Shown here: positions 43,311-52,146 of the stretch, one piece after another
Layout of the letters: each line of letters begins with the position of its first letter
How positions within the stretch are numbered: the first letter of the stretch is position 1
Assembly: GCA_051648105.1 (NCBI GenBank)
Contig: JBOFEN010000031.1
Span: 1 to 52,146 of the forward strand
Direction of reading: 5' to 3'
DNA: 52,146 nucleotides
Origin: UBA7332 sp051648105
Lineage (GTDB): Bacteria; Bacteroidota; Bacteroidia; Bacteroidales; UBA7332
Program-made: the position numbers and the translations under genes
Notes under the pieces: generated by a model
Told to the model about the DNA's origin: nothing
The model's database searches: none
Seen by the model: only the letters and a program-made list of their open reading frames with translations

Positions 43311-44150
43311 TTAGTATACGATATTGTCAATAAGACGTACATCACCGCAGAATACGGCTATGCATCCTACAATGTAGTTTGATTCATCCCAACTGTTGAT
43401 AGGTTGAAGTGTGTTTGCATCAACGATGTTGAAGTACTCAACATTTAGATGTTCAACCTCATTGAGAGCATCAACAACACTTTTCTCAGCCTGCTCAACA
43501 GTCATACCTCTAGCACTATTATAGCTATCCTTAAGAGTAGCATATATAGTAGGAGCTACAGCAAGTTGCTCTTGAGTAAGCCTGCTGTTACGGCTACTCA
43601 TTGCAAGTCCACTTTCCTCCCTTACAATAGGACAAGGAATAATGTTAACTGGTGATTTTAGTATCTTTATCATCTGGCGGATGATAGCAAGTTGCTGAAA
43701 ATCTTTCTCGCCAAAATAGGCATTATCTGGCTCTACCGCATCAAATAGTTTGCTTACTACTTGAGCTACACCATTGAAGTGACCAGGTCTAAACTTGCCC
43801 TCCATTACAGACTCTAGAGCTCCAAAATCAAATACTCTTGTATCCTCCTGTGGGTATATCTCCTCAACTGAAGGCGAGAAAACCAAATCACAACCTGTAG
43901 GTTCAAGAAGGTTACAATCTGCCTCAAGTGTGCGTGGATATTTTATTAGATCACTCTTGTCATTGAACTGTGTAGGATTGACAAATATGCTAACTACACT
44001 AAACTCATTCTCTGCAACGCAACGTTGCACAAGTTGGATGTGGCCGTTGTGAAGTGCCCCCATTGTAGGAACAAATCCGACTCTCTTTCCCTCTGACTTA
44101 GCCGCTATTATACTAGCTTTAAGTTCTTCAATTGTTGTTACAACTCTCAT
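43311..44150 (-). CDS. panC: Pantothenate synthetase
   Basis: 279 residues, nucleotidyl-transferase fold. Motifs: GFVPTMGALHNGH (HIGH-type), SIFVNPTQFN, FRPGHFNGVAQVVSKLF, NAYFGEKDFQQL and SSRNSRL (KMSKS-like). It joins pantoate and beta-alanine with ATP. panB is not in the window. TAACTTTG on minus (44183-44176) is a likely -7 box 25 bp upstream. Confidence 0.96.
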   Translation of the reverse strand: MRVVTTIEELKASIIAAKSEGKRVGFVPTMGALHNGHIQLVQRCVAENEFSVVSIFVNPTQFNDKSDLIKYPRTLEADCNLLEPTGCDLVFSPSVEEIYPQEDTRVFDFGALESVMEGKFRPGHFNGVAQVVSKLFDAVEPDNAYFGEKDFQQLAIIRQMIKILKSPVNIIPCPIVREESGLAMSSRNSRLTQEQLAVAPTIYATLKDSYNSARGMTVEQAEKSVVDALNEVEHLNVEYFNIVDANTLQPINSWDESNYIVGCIAVFCGDVRLIDNIVY

Positions 44151-44175
44151 TTTTATAGTTTGAAAAATGCGGATG

Positions 44176-44183
44176 CAAAGTTA
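44176..44183 (-). promoter_or_regulatory. Candidate -7 box of panCD
   Basis: TAACTTTG on minus is a perfect TAnnTTTG, with a TTTG 14 bp further upstream (short spacing). Confidence 0.42.
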
Positions 44184-44215
44184 ATGATTTATTTATGCAA
44201 AGGATTTAAATAGTG

Positions 44216-47200
44216 TCAAAAAGCAAGATTAACTCTTATCTCCTCTATCTTATCCGCCATCACATACCATAAATAACCCACTACATTGCTGTATCCCATC
44301 TCTTTGATCATGATTATATAATCCTCTACCTGCTTTCTGTTGCTGTTATTTTCCTTACCAAATTTGTAGTCAATAACAGTAATGCTATCGCCAGACCTGA
44401 GAATCCTATCAGGTCTAAGCATTGTCCCACTAGGGTGAAGAAGAGAAATCTCGTTTAGGACCTCTTGGTCGGGCGAGAACCATGAGGCAACCTCTGCTCT
44501 TTTGAGCTTTTCAGCCAGCTCCTTCTCATACCCTAAACACTCTTGGGTGGTAGCTAGTCCATCAATAATAGCTTGTTGAACAGATCTTTGTAGATCATCT
44601 AGAGTATTTACTCGGCTTAGAATCTCGTGTCTAATCTTACCTGATCGACGTTCATTACCATCAGTGAAATACTCATCAGCATAGAATCTCAACTCTATAC
44701 GTTTGTTGTGATAAGGGTCAAAGCTTATGAAGTTTGAACTAGATAGTTGATTCTCTCTTTTGTCCGACTCCTTTTTTACATTAAACTCCTCGCCAAGAGT
44801 AAAGAGAGACTCCTGTTGACTCCAATAGTCTTGAAGATTGATGTAACTATTTCCAAGGTCATCACCAACCTGCGAAGATTCATTAATGATGTTATACATC
44901 AGTTTGCAGAATGAGCTGTAATCACCCTCTTTGCCCTTTGGTCCAATAAGTATCATCTCCTCTTCTGGACGAGTGAAGGCCACATATGCCACATTGAGGT
45001 TGTCTATCAGAGTCTGTAACCTCTCAATAAGATAAGGTTCAGCAAAGATTGTCTCTAAGAGATCCTTTCTATACTTCACCGGGAGGAGAGGGATCTCGCT
45101 GAAAGGCTCAACTTGTGGAGTACACCAAAGCATGGTGTTCTTTGGTGAGAGTGTCCAGTCGCAGAAGGGGATAATCATCACGGGGAAAGATAATCCCTTA
45201 GACTTATGTACAGTAATGATCTGGATGGCATCCTGTGACTCAGGTGTGGTAATGGTTTTTCTAATACCAAACTCCTCCCACCAATCAAGGAATGCAGCTA
45301 GATCCGACGTGTGATTGTGTGTGAAGTCAAGCACAGTATCTAGAAGTGCTTGTATGAATATCTTGTCTTTACTGTTATTCTTTGGAAGGAAGTTGGCAAC
45401 AATCTGTTCGCACATCTCATAAAGAGGTTTGCGACCAATCTTACGTAGCTCCTCCTCTAGCTCCTCTTCAAAAAGAGATATTGCTTCGCCCTCAGAGGAG
45501 TTACCTCTATCAATAGAGTCGAAGTATCCGGAGATAGCCTCAGATTGAGCCATACCATTGTGTTGCACTGCATACTCCGTAGCGACAATTGTTCTGTTGA
45601 CCTCTTCAGAGGGATCCCTAAAGTATTTAAGAATACTCAATATTAGTCTCACAGAAGGAGCATTGTTTAGAAGCAAAGCCTGGTTGGAGATAATATCAAA
45701 TCTATACTTACTATCGAGGTTCTCCATCTTATACTGCAAAAGGTGAGACGCTATCTCTATAGCCTCCCCATTTGTACGAACCAATATGGCTATGTCTCGA
45801 AGTCTGTAACCTCTCTCTTGAAGCTTCATCACTTGGGCAGTCATCCTCTCAAGAGCCTCACGCTTCCACTCCTCTTTATTTCTTCCGTTCTGCTCTATAA
45901 ACTCAACCGAAACCCTTCCTTTGGTCTCTAACTTCTGAGGCGAGATCTCTTGATAGATATCTTGGTAAGCAGAGACAATCTTGTCACTCATTTCACTCTT
46001 ATCACCCGCAATAACAGAGCTCTCCAACTCCTCATTGAATATGCGCTGGAGTGTTGCGGCCGCAATTCTGAAGAATGCATTGTTGAAGTTTATGATCTCT
46101 GGGCGACTTCGGTAATTTACCTTTAGTACTTGGTCACAACGTTCAGACTCATCGAACTCCTCATATAGCTTAGAGTCTAGTAGGCGCCAGTCAGAACTTC
46201 TCCAACGATAGATACTCTGCTTTACATCTCCAACTATCATATTGAAGTGCTCTGACGATTGGCTCTCGTGCAGTAGTGGAGAGAAGTTGCTCCACTGCAT
46301 TCCAGAGGTATCTTGAAACTCATCAATCATATAGTGGTTGATGTGAGTACCTATCTTTTCATAAATAAAAGGAGTGTCACTACCATCAATGATCTTATTT
46401 AGCAGTTGAGTTGTATCTGCCAATAGCATTATATTATTTTCTCTCTTGTAATCCTGTATCTGTCTATTTATGTCATTGATGATACCAAGAGTGAATATAT
46501 TCTGTAGAATAGCAACGGCAGACTTATACCTCCACATCTCATTAGTATATAACTCTACAGTCTGGCGTAGTATCTCCCCAGCCCCTGAGTAGTAAGCCTC
46601 ACTAACTCTACTTTTGACATCCGCTTTAGGCTTAGCTTTGGTCCACTTATCGGGCTCATCAACAGCCTCAAAGGCCTTCTTGTACTCCTTTAGATCTCCA
46701 AGCTTCCACTTCTCAAACTGATCCCTTACTCCATACTTAGGCATATCACTACTCTCAACTCCTGCCGAGTCAAGTATAGCCATAGCCTTAGAGCCACTCT
46801 CTCTTATTTTAGCTTCAAAACCACGTTTGATACTAAACATAGTTTTAATGTACTCTCTCATCTGAATCTTTGTCAGATGAGTCTCATCGAGTTGGCTGCT
46901 CTTTAATCTATACTCCTCCTTTAGTATCTCAGAACCAAGAGATTTGATCTGATTAGTAAAGTTCCAGTTGCCACCATCCTCAACCAGAGACTCAGAGTAT
47001 TCGAGTAGCCAGTTCAGAAGCTCACTATTCTCGTTCTGCGACAAAGAGAGCAACATAGAGTCGACGGCCTCAGAGAGTACTCTGTCAGAGTCAAGCTCTA
47101 CGTTATAACCACCTTGAAGACCAATCTCACGAGTGAAAGCTCTCATGGTCTGTTGGAAGAATTTGTCAATAGTGCTTATGTTGAATGAGGAGTAGTCATG

Positions 47201-47482
47201 AAGAAGCTGAGTTAGAGTGACTCTAGCCCTATCTCTAAGCTCCCTCTCTTCAAGCTCAAACTCTTGACAAAGGATATCTATATAACCAGATTTAGCACCA
47301 CTAGCAATCTTGTGTAGATCACTAACGATGCGGCTCTTCATCTCTTCTGTGGCTTTATTAGTAAATGTCACAGCTAAGATATGGCGATAGCTATCCTTGG
47401 AGTTGAAAAGAAGTCTTAGATACTCTAGTGTCAGATTGTATGTTTTCCCTGACCCAGCAGAGGCTTTGTATATTTTGAGCAT
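44216..47482 (-). CDS. AddA/RecB-like UvrD-type helicase-nuclease
   Basis: About 1088 residues from the ATG at 47482 (MLKIYKASAGSGKTYNLTLE); an extension to 47578 has no family support. Walker A ASAGSGKT is at residues 7-14. Further helicase motifs are VTFTNKATEEM, YMIDEFQDTSGMQW (motif II), VGDVKQSIYRWR and ITVHKSKGLSFPVMIIP. The C-terminal PD-(D/E)XK nuclease shows RPDRIL...ITVIDYKFG. It repairs double-strand breaks by end resection. The expected AddB partner is not adjacent on either side. It diverges from the rsh gene. Confidence 0.9.
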   Translation of the reverse strand: MLKIYKASAGSGKTYNLTLEYLRLLFNSKDSYRHILAVTFTNKATEEMKSRIVSDLHKIASGAKSGYIDILCQEFELEERELRDRARVTLTQLLHDYSSFNISTIDKFFQQTMRAFTREIGLQGGYNVELDSDRVLSEAVDSMLLSLSQNENSELLNWLLEYSESLVEDGGNWNFTNQIKSLGSEILKEEYRLKSSQLDETHLTKIQMREYIKTMFSIKRGFEAKIRESGSKAMAILDSAGVESSDMPKYGVRDQFEKWKLGDLKEYKKAFEAVDEPDKWTKAKPKADVKSRVSEAYYSGAGEILRQTVELYTNEMWRYKSAVAILQNIFTLGIINDINRQIQDYKRENNIMLLADTTQLLNKIIDGSDTPFIYEKIGTHINHYMIDEFQDTSGMQWSNFSPLLHESQSSEHFNMIVGDVKQSIYRWRSSDWRLLDSKLYEEFDESERCDQVLKVNYRSRPEIINFNNAFFRIAAATLQRIFNEELESSVIAGDKSEMSDKIVSAYQDIYQEISPQKLETKGRVSVEFIEQNGRNKEEWKREALERMTAQVMKLQERGYRLRDIAILVRTNGEAIEIASHLLQYKMENLDSKYRFDIISNQALLLNNAPSVRLILSILKYFRDPSEEVNRTIVATEYAVQHNGMAQSEAISGYFDSIDRGNSSEGEAISLFEEELEEELRKIGRKPLYEMCEQIVANFLPKNNSKDKIFIQALLDTVLDFTHNHTSDLAAFLDWWEEFGIRKTITTPESQDAIQIITVHKSKGLSFPVMIIPFCDWTLSPKNTMLWCTPQVEPFSEIPLLPVKYRKDLLETIFAEPYLIERLQTLIDNLNVAYVAFTRPEEEMILIGPKGKEGDYSSFCKLMYNIINESSQVGDDLGNSYINLQDYWSQQESLFTLGEEFNVKKESDKRENQLSSSNFISFDPYHNKRIELRFYADEYFTDGNERRSGKIRHEILSRVNTLDDLQRSVQQAIIDGLATTQECLGYEKELAEKLKRAEVASWFSPDQEVLNEISLLHPSGTMLRPDRILRSGDSITVIDYKFGKENNSNRKQVEDYIIMIKEMGYSNVVGYLWYVMADKIEEIRVNLAF

Positions 47483-47607
47483 GATTTTAGTTGCATTATA
47501 GCTTGTAGAGATGATACAAAGAAACAAATTCTTTTTCTCATCACTCTCTTTTTTAAATAAAAGTAGCCTATATTGCACCTCTAATTCGTTATTAGTTTGT
47601 TCTATTA

Positions 47608-47640
47608 TTTTAGTGTGATCTTAAAAAAGTAGTACATTTG
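47608..47640 (+). promoter_or_regulatory. Promoter of the RelA/SpoT gene
   Basis: TTTT (47608-47611), 21 bp spacer, TACATTTG (47633-47640), then the ATG 25 bp later. This is a good fit to TTTG / TAnnTTTG with one change in the upstream box. Confidence 0.5.
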
Positions 47641-47665
47641 TAATGATAAGATCGAAAAGTCAACT

Positions 47666-49888
47666 ATGAAAGAAGATAAAACCAATATTCAGGAGTTTCA
47701 CCAACAGGAGGAGTTGCGCATTGAGGATGCATTCCAAGCACTCATTACGGACTATCTCAACTCACCTCATAGAAAGAGAGTTGAGGTAATAACCAAGGCT
47801 TACAACTTCGCTAAGACTGCACATACAGGACTTCGCCGCAAATCAGGTGAAGCATATATATTTCACCCAATCTCTGTAGCACACATAGTTTGCAAAGAGA
47901 TGGGGCTAGGATCAACATCTATTGTCGCAGCTCTTCTACACGATGTGGTTGAGGATACAGAGTTCACGGTAGATGATATACGTCAGATGTTTGGCGACAA
48001 AGTAGCAGAGATAGTTGATGGATTGACCAAGATTGCCGGGGGGATATTTGGCGATAATACATCATCGCAGGCCGAAAACTTTAGGCGTCTTTTGCTTACT
48101 ATGGCAAATGATGTTCGTGTAATTCTCATCAAGATGGCTGACCGCCTTCACAATATGCGAACACTGAGCTTCATGGCTCCAGCCAAACAGTATAAGATAG
48201 CAGGAGAGACACTATATCTATATGCTCCCTTAGCCCATAGACTAGGGCTTTTTGCCATTAAGACAGAGCTTGAGGATCTGAGTTTCAAATATGAACATCC
48301 TGAGATATATGAGCAGATATATAATAAGATAGAGGAGACCGCCAATGAACGCTCGCGCATCTATCACAACTTTGCTGAGCCTATCCAAGATAGATTGGAT
48401 AGTGTAGACATACAATACGAGATGAAGGAGAGGGTTAAGTCCATCTACTCCATCTGGCAAAAGATGCAAAAGAAGAAGATCCCATTCGAGGAGGTTTATG
48501 ACCTTTATGCTGTGAGGATAATCTTCACGCCTAGGGTTGGATTCACCGAGAAGCAGGAGTGTTGGAATATATACAACGTTATTACGGGTATATATACTCT
48601 ACACCCAGAGAGGATAAGAGATTGGGTCAACCGCCCCAAGGCAAATGGTTATCAAGCACTACACTGCACCGTCATGGGTTCTAATGGTCAGTGGGTTGAG
48701 GTGCAGATACGAAGCCAACGTATGGATGATATAGCAGAGCGAGGCTTTGCTGCCCATTTCCACTATAAGAATATGGGATTGGGAGGCGAGAATACAGAGC
48801 TAGATAAGTGGTTAGAGACTGTAAAGGTGATACTAGCTAATCCCGAACCCATTGCGATGGACTTCTTGGATACAATCAAGCTCAATGTCTTTGCCTCAGA
48901 GATATTTGTTTTTACTCCCAAAGGAGACATGAAGATGATGCCGCTGGGAGCTACAGCTCTTGACTTTGCTTACACTCTTCACACAGATATCGGCAATCAC
49001 TGTATTGGTGCGAAGGTGAACTATAGACTTGTGCCACTGAGCTACAAGCTTCAATCGGGAGATCAAGTTGAGGTGTTGACCTCTAAAGCCCAACGCATAA
49101 AGGAGGAGTGGCTAAGCTTTATTATTACACCTGTTGCCAAACAGAAGATTCTCTCTGAGCTTAGAAAACGTCGACGCTCTACAATGCTCAAGGGAGAAGA
49201 GTTACTCACTAAGTTTATTAGTGATAGTCCAGATGCGAATGCTGCAATAGTTAAACTCATAGACCTTTCGGGATCGAACTCCAAGGACGACCTACTCTTT
49301 AGGATAGGAAGTGGAGTATTGATACTCGACAATGAACTCTTGGACAAACTAAATGGTAAGAAGAGCTTCTTTAGGTCTCTCTTTCCTTCATTTAAGGTAG
49401 CTGAGAAGAGAGAGGATAAACCACAAGTTGTGGATAAGAAGTCCGACTTTGTACTTAGCGAATCAGGGGTGGGACTCTCTTATCGTTTGATGGAGTGCTG
49501 TACTCCAATCCCAGGAGATGAGGTTCTTGGTTGTGTCAATAGCGAAGGTGTTGTTGAGGTGCACAAAAGACATTGCGACGTTGCAATGAGAAAGAAGAGT
49601 ACCTATGGTGGTAGTATTGTAAATACCTGCTGGGGAGAGTTCCGTGAAAGAACATTCCCAGTCACAATACAGCTAAATGGCATTGACACTATGGGGATAC
49701 TCTTTAATATAACTTCAGTATTGACCAAAGAGATGACAGCCAATATGCGAAGTGTCAATATAACAGCCAAGGATGGAATCTTCGAGGGTAGTTTTGAACT
49801 CTTTGTTCACTCCTCAGAGGAGGTTGACCAACTTCTTAGACGTCTTCTTAAGATTAAGAATGTCAAGCGTGCTGTTCGTAAGGGATAG
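47666..49888 (+). CDS. rsh: RelA/SpoT-family (p)ppGpp synthetase/hydrolase
   Basis: 740 residues. HD hydrolase domain (about 45-195) with H53 in AHTGLRRKSG, HPISVAHIV and LLHDVVEDTE (H92-D93), intact. Synthetase domain (about 230-360) with KSIYSIWQKM, YDLYAVRIIF and RPKANGYQALHCTV. TGS domain (about 400-460), a helical linker, and a C-terminal ACT domain (about 665-738). Bacteroidetes usually carry two such proteins. It controls the stringent response. It is followed by yaaA after 34 bp. Confidence 0.94.
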   Translation: MKEDKTNIQEFHQQEELRIEDAFQALITDYLNSPHRKRVEVITKAYNFAKTAHTGLRRKSGEAYIFHPISVAHIVCKEMGLGSTSIVAALLHDVVEDTEFTVDDIRQMFGDKVAEIVDGLTKIAGGIFGDNTSSQAENFRRLLLTMANDVRVILIKMADRLHNMRTLSFMAPAKQYKIAGETLYLYAPLAHRLGLFAIKTELEDLSFKYEHPEIYEQIYNKIEETANERSRIYHNFAEPIQDRLDSVDIQYEMKERVKSIYSIWQKMQKKKIPFEEVYDLYAVRIIFTPRVGFTEKQECWNIYNVITGIYTLHPERIRDWVNRPKANGYQALHCTVMGSNGQWVEVQIRSQRMDDIAERGFAAHFHYKNMGLGGENTELDKWLETVKVILANPEPIAMDFLDTIKLNVFASEIFVFTPKGDMKMMPLGATALDFAYTLHTDIGNHCIGAKVNYRLVPLSYKLQSGDQVEVLTSKAQRIKEEWLSFIITPVAKQKILSELRKRRRSTMLKGEELLTKFISDSPDANAAIVKLIDLSGSNSKDDLLFRIGSGVLILDNELLDKLNGKKSFFRSLFPSFKVAEKREDKPQVVDKKSDFVLSESGVGLSYRLMECCTPIPGDEVLGCVNSEGVVEVHKRHCDVAMRKKSTYGGSIVNTCWGEFRERTFPVTIQLNGIDTMGILFNITSVLTKEMTANMRSVNITAKDGIFEGSFELFVHSSEEVDQLLRRLLKIKNVKRAVRKG

Positions 49889-49922
49889 TAATGATATAGT
49901 ATAGTAACAATAATGTAAATAG

Positions 49923-50687
49923 ATGATTGTAATACTTTCACCTGCCAAGAAACTAGATTATGAGTCTCAAATACCAGACTCAACAATCACAACCCTACCA
50001 CTGTTTGAGTCCCAAGCAGTAAGGTTAAGACAAGAGCTTGCACACTTCTCGCCAGAGGAGTTGCAAGCTCTTATGCGTATTAGTAGTAGCATTGCCCAGC
50101 TTACCTATGAGAGAAATATGATCTCACTTCATGGAGGCTCAAACAAAAGAGCAGCAATCATGAGCTTCGATGGTGTGCAATATGAGGCAATGCAACCACG
50201 ACTCTTTACCCAAGAAGATATTGAGTTTGCACAATCCTCAATTAGGGTTCTCTCTGGACTTTATGGAGTACTTCGTCCAATGGATCAGATAGAGCCCTAT
50301 AGGTTAGAGATGGCAACAAAACTCACGATAGAGGAGTCGAAAGATCTTTACCATTTCTGGCGAGCAACCCTCACTGATCAACTTTTGAAGGAGTGTGCTC
50401 AATCCGATAATATACTTATTAACCTTGCTTCGGGGGAATACTCCAAGGCTATAGATATGAAGTCCATATCTAAGAGTGTAAGAGTTATAACTCCAATATT
50501 TAAGGATAATAGAGGGAGTGGGTTAAAGGTAATATCCGTTCTGGCAAAACAAGCTAGAGGGATGATGGTCAATTATATAGTTAAAGAGAAGATAGAGAGT
50601 GTAGAACGTCTCAAAGAGTTCTCGCTAGGAGGTTATGCCTATGACCCTGATTTATCGAACGATAAGGAATGGGTATTTATTAGATGA
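49923..50687 (+). CDS. yaaA: YaaA (DUF328) peroxide-stress protein
   Basis: 254 residues, full length. Family marks: the start MIVILSPAKKLDYES, YDGVQYEAM-like FDGVQYEAMQ, LSGLYGVLRPMDQIEPYRLEM, LINLASGEYSKAI and GYAYDPDLS near the end. In E. coli YaaA protects against peroxide by binding DNA and lowering free iron. It probably forms an operon with the rsh gene. Confidence 0.93.
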   Translation: MIVILSPAKKLDYESQIPDSTITTLPLFESQAVRLRQELAHFSPEELQALMRISSSIAQLTYERNMISLHGGSNKRAAIMSFDGVQYEAMQPRLFTQEDIEFAQSSIRVLSGLYGVLRPMDQIEPYRLEMATKLTIEESKDLYHFWRATLTDQLLKECAQSDNILINLASGEYSKAIDMKSISKSVRVITPIFKDNRGSGLKVISVLAKQARGMMVNYIVKEKIESVERLKEFSLGGYAYDPDLSNDKEWVFIR

Positions 50688-50743
50688 CACAACTAAGGTG
50701 TTATTAAGCTTTATTTATTTATGAATAATTGTTCATTAAAAGC

Positions 50744-50774
50744 TTTGAGACCTCGAATTTAATACACATCTTTG
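50744..50774 (+). promoter_or_regulatory. Promoter of the TetR-TolC efflux operon
   Basis: TTTG (50744-50747), 19 bp spacer, CATCTTTG (50767-50774). It differs from TTTG / TAnnTTTG by one base. The leader to the ATG at 50831 is about 50 nt. Confidence 0.5.
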
Positions 50775-50830
50775 CAGCCAAAAGTAAAAAAGGTAAGATT
50801 TAGAAAGTAAATTAAACTATAAGATAAGCT

Positions 50831-51412
50831 ATGGCACGAAGAATTGATGAATCAAAGATAGAGCGCATCCGAGAGGCGGCTCTACATATTATTAGTGAGC
50901 AAGGTATACTGAACTGCTCAGTAGCAATGATAGCCCAAGAGGCACAAGTCTCTGTGGGCTATCTATACCGTCACTATCCAAGCAAAGATAATCTAATAGA
51001 GTTTCTTCTTAAGAACTCTATGGAGCTGATCAACCAACGAGTAGAGTCACTATTAGATTCAGATGTGGATCTAGATGGTATGATTCGTGGTGTTGTTGGG
51101 CTAATAGCAGAAGCGGCAAAGGATCAACCCTCTAAGATCAAATTTTTTATTATCGTTTTCAATGACTTCTCATACTCATTGAACGCAGCACTTCAAGATC
51201 AGATAAGAGATCTTACACACCTAGTAATAGAAAGATACAAGAAAAGTGGAGAGCTAAAGCAGAGTACTGCTCCTATCGATCTGTTCCTATCACTAATATC
51301 TATACCATTCCAATACTATGCACTACACTACAAGAGTGCTTTCGAGGCAGACAATACTATTGAAGAGCTAGAGGAACGTATTGTACGTATGGTCAAAGCA
51401 TCACTATCCTGA
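50831..51412 (+). CDS. TetR-family regulator of an efflux operon
   Basis: 193 residues. N-terminal HTH (about 8-55): IREAALHIISEQGILNCSVA and IAQEAQVSVGYLYRHYPSKDNL. The C-terminal ligand domain is variable. It lies 33 bp upstream of the TolC-type gene on the same strand, so it most likely represses its own operon and is released by an effluxed compound. Confidence 0.9.
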   Translation: MARRIDESKIERIREAALHIISEQGILNCSVAMIAQEAQVSVGYLYRHYPSKDNLIEFLLKNSMELINQRVESLLDSDVDLDGMIRGVVGLIAEAAKDQPSKIKFFIIVFNDFSYSLNAALQDQIRDLTHLVIERYKKSGELKQSTAPIDLFLSLISIPFQYYALHYKSAFEADNTIEELEERIVRMVKASLS

Positions 51413-51445
51413 TAAATAAATCAATACTCTTAAACATATAAACCT

Positions 51446-52146
51446 ATGAGAAAATATGGTTATATCACAGCCTTGATGCTAGCCGCATCAACAGCTCTGA
51501 TGGCACAAGAGGCAGCAGATAGGAGTATGCTAACTATAGATGCAGCCCTAGAGATTACCAAAAGTTCCAATCCAATGATGAAAGCAATTCATCACGAAGA
51601 TGAGGCAGCATCAAAGGAGCGTAAAGCTGCTTTGGGGTACTATATGCCAAAGGTTGAACTGATTGGTTCTTATGCCTTCTTGTCTGACGATATAGGCCTT
51701 GACCTCAATCCTCTCAAGGAGCAATTAGGCTCTACAGTCACTGGTCTGCTGCCGGTTATACCCGAGAGCCTTCGTCCTATAATAGTTGACGCAATGGGTA
51801 AATTGGCCAGCAAAGACTTCAATTTTATTATCCAAGATAAGCAGTTAGGTCTAGTTGGTGCGACTATTCAACAACCAATCTTTACCGGTGGTAAGATAAC
51901 AGCAGCCAATAGAGCTGCTAAGATCAAGGAGCGTGAGGCACAAACTAAGGGAAACCAAGCTGAGGCAGCACTAGTTTCGGAGCTTGTAGAGAGATACTAT
52001 GCTCTAACACTTGCCAACCAAGTAGTACTCCTAAGAGAACAAGTACTAGAGGGTATGAATAAGCACCTTCATGACGCAATACTTCTTGAAGAGAGCGGTT
52101 TGGCCTCTAAGGCAGACCGTATGTATGCTCAGAGTTATCAAGCTGA
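51446..52146 (+). CDS. TolC-family outer-membrane efflux protein (5-prime part)
   Basis: The gene runs off the window; 233 codons are visible. The start MRKYGYITALMLAASTALMA is a signal peptide. LTIDAALEITKSSNPMMKA opens the first helical repeat, and AALGYYMPKVELIGSYAF, QQPIFTGGKITAANRAAKIK and LVERYYALTLANQVVLLREQ are typical TolC-family segments. RND pump and adaptor genes are expected next, outside the window. Confidence 0.9.
   Translation, partial: MRKYGYITALMLAASTALMAQEAADRSMLTIDAALEITKSSNPMMKAIHHEDEAASKERKAALGYYMPKVELIGSYAFLSDDIGLDLNPLKEQLGSTVTGLLPVIPESLRPIIVDAMGKLASKDFNFIIQDKQLGLVGATIQQPIFTGGKITAANRAAKIKEREAQTKGNQAEAALVSELVERYYALTLANQVVLLREQVLEGMNKHLHDAILLEESGLASKADRMYAQSYQA

Noticed and set aside
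43286..43345. N-terminal extension of PanD
   Set aside because: It overlaps the panC end and family members start at the MTIEV-type sequence, 12 residues before the first conserved block.
47483..47578. N-terminal extension of the AddA-like protein
   Set aside because: The 32 extra residues have no family match and the Walker A motif stands at its usual place when starting at 47482.

Overview
The window is a 52 kb piece of an AT-rich Bacteroidales chromosome, probably from a gut or host-associated member. The evidence is an adjacent SusC/SusD pair with a SusR-like TPR/HTH regulator, several proteins with Bacteroidetes-type domains (PCMD, DUF5106, DUF4377, head-GIN DUF2807, CysN carrying an APS-kinase-like tail), promoters of the TTTG / TAnnTTTG type, and an almost complete lack of Shine-Dalgarno sequences. 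No rRNA, tRNA, CRISPR array or intact transposase gene was recognised.

Layout. (1) 1-10.6 kb is an accessory stretch. It holds an XRE-ImmA/IrrE protease plus PIN nuclease pair, a GH110 alpha-1,3-galactosidase, a DUF2975 membrane protein, a Fic protein, a GNAT acetyltransferase, a creatininase-family hydrolase, a Cys-cluster PD-(D/E)XK protein with a small partner, and an Abi_2 (AbiD/AbiF) HEPN protein with a candidate ncRNA in front of it. (2) 10.65-23.4 kb is a polysaccharide utilisation locus on the minus strand: SusR-like regulator, susC, susD, a two-gene LysO-type transporter, a GH2 beta-galactosidase and a GH63-like lipoprotein. (3) 24.5-32.7 kb is a seven-gene minus-strand operon: cysQ, SLC13 permease, cysC, cysD, cysN, sulfotransferase, PCMD protein. 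It makes PAPS and moves the sulfonate to an unknown acceptor, and resembles the Bacteroides steroid/lipid sulfonation cluster. (4) 33-42.8 kb is a mixed region: flavodoxin-like reductase, arginase-family protein and HxlR regulator (divergent), GH29 alpha-L-fucosidase, a decayed SusC fragment, small lipoproteins, a head-GIN protein and a MATE exporter. (5) 42.9-52 kb is mostly housekeeping: panD, panC, an AddA/RecB-like helicase-nuclease, a RelA/SpoT homologue, yaaA, and a TetR regulator followed by the start of a TolC efflux operon that runs off the edge.

Two non-coding signals stand out. First, a roughly 550-bp intergenic element occurs three times (1-481 inverted, 23754-24307, 39659-40210). 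Each copy has two ACTCTGTGAG boxes 268-269 bp apart. Between them lie six copies of a 9-mer in the same orientation pattern (+ - - - + +) and at nearly the same offsets (0, 13, 23-24, 36, 73, 81-82). The 9-mer itself differs by copy: TGGCGATAG, TTGCAATAG or TGTAGATAG. The geometry is fixed while the recognition word changes in concert. Second, the Abi_2 gene is preceded by a compact unit: a 56-bp near-palindrome holding a promoter, a transcript of about 90 nt with two hairpins, and a terminator whose U-tract ends about 10 nt before the Abi start codon. That RNA has a 10-nt perfect complement to the Abi start-codon region. It looks like an RNA antitoxin/HEPN toxin unit.
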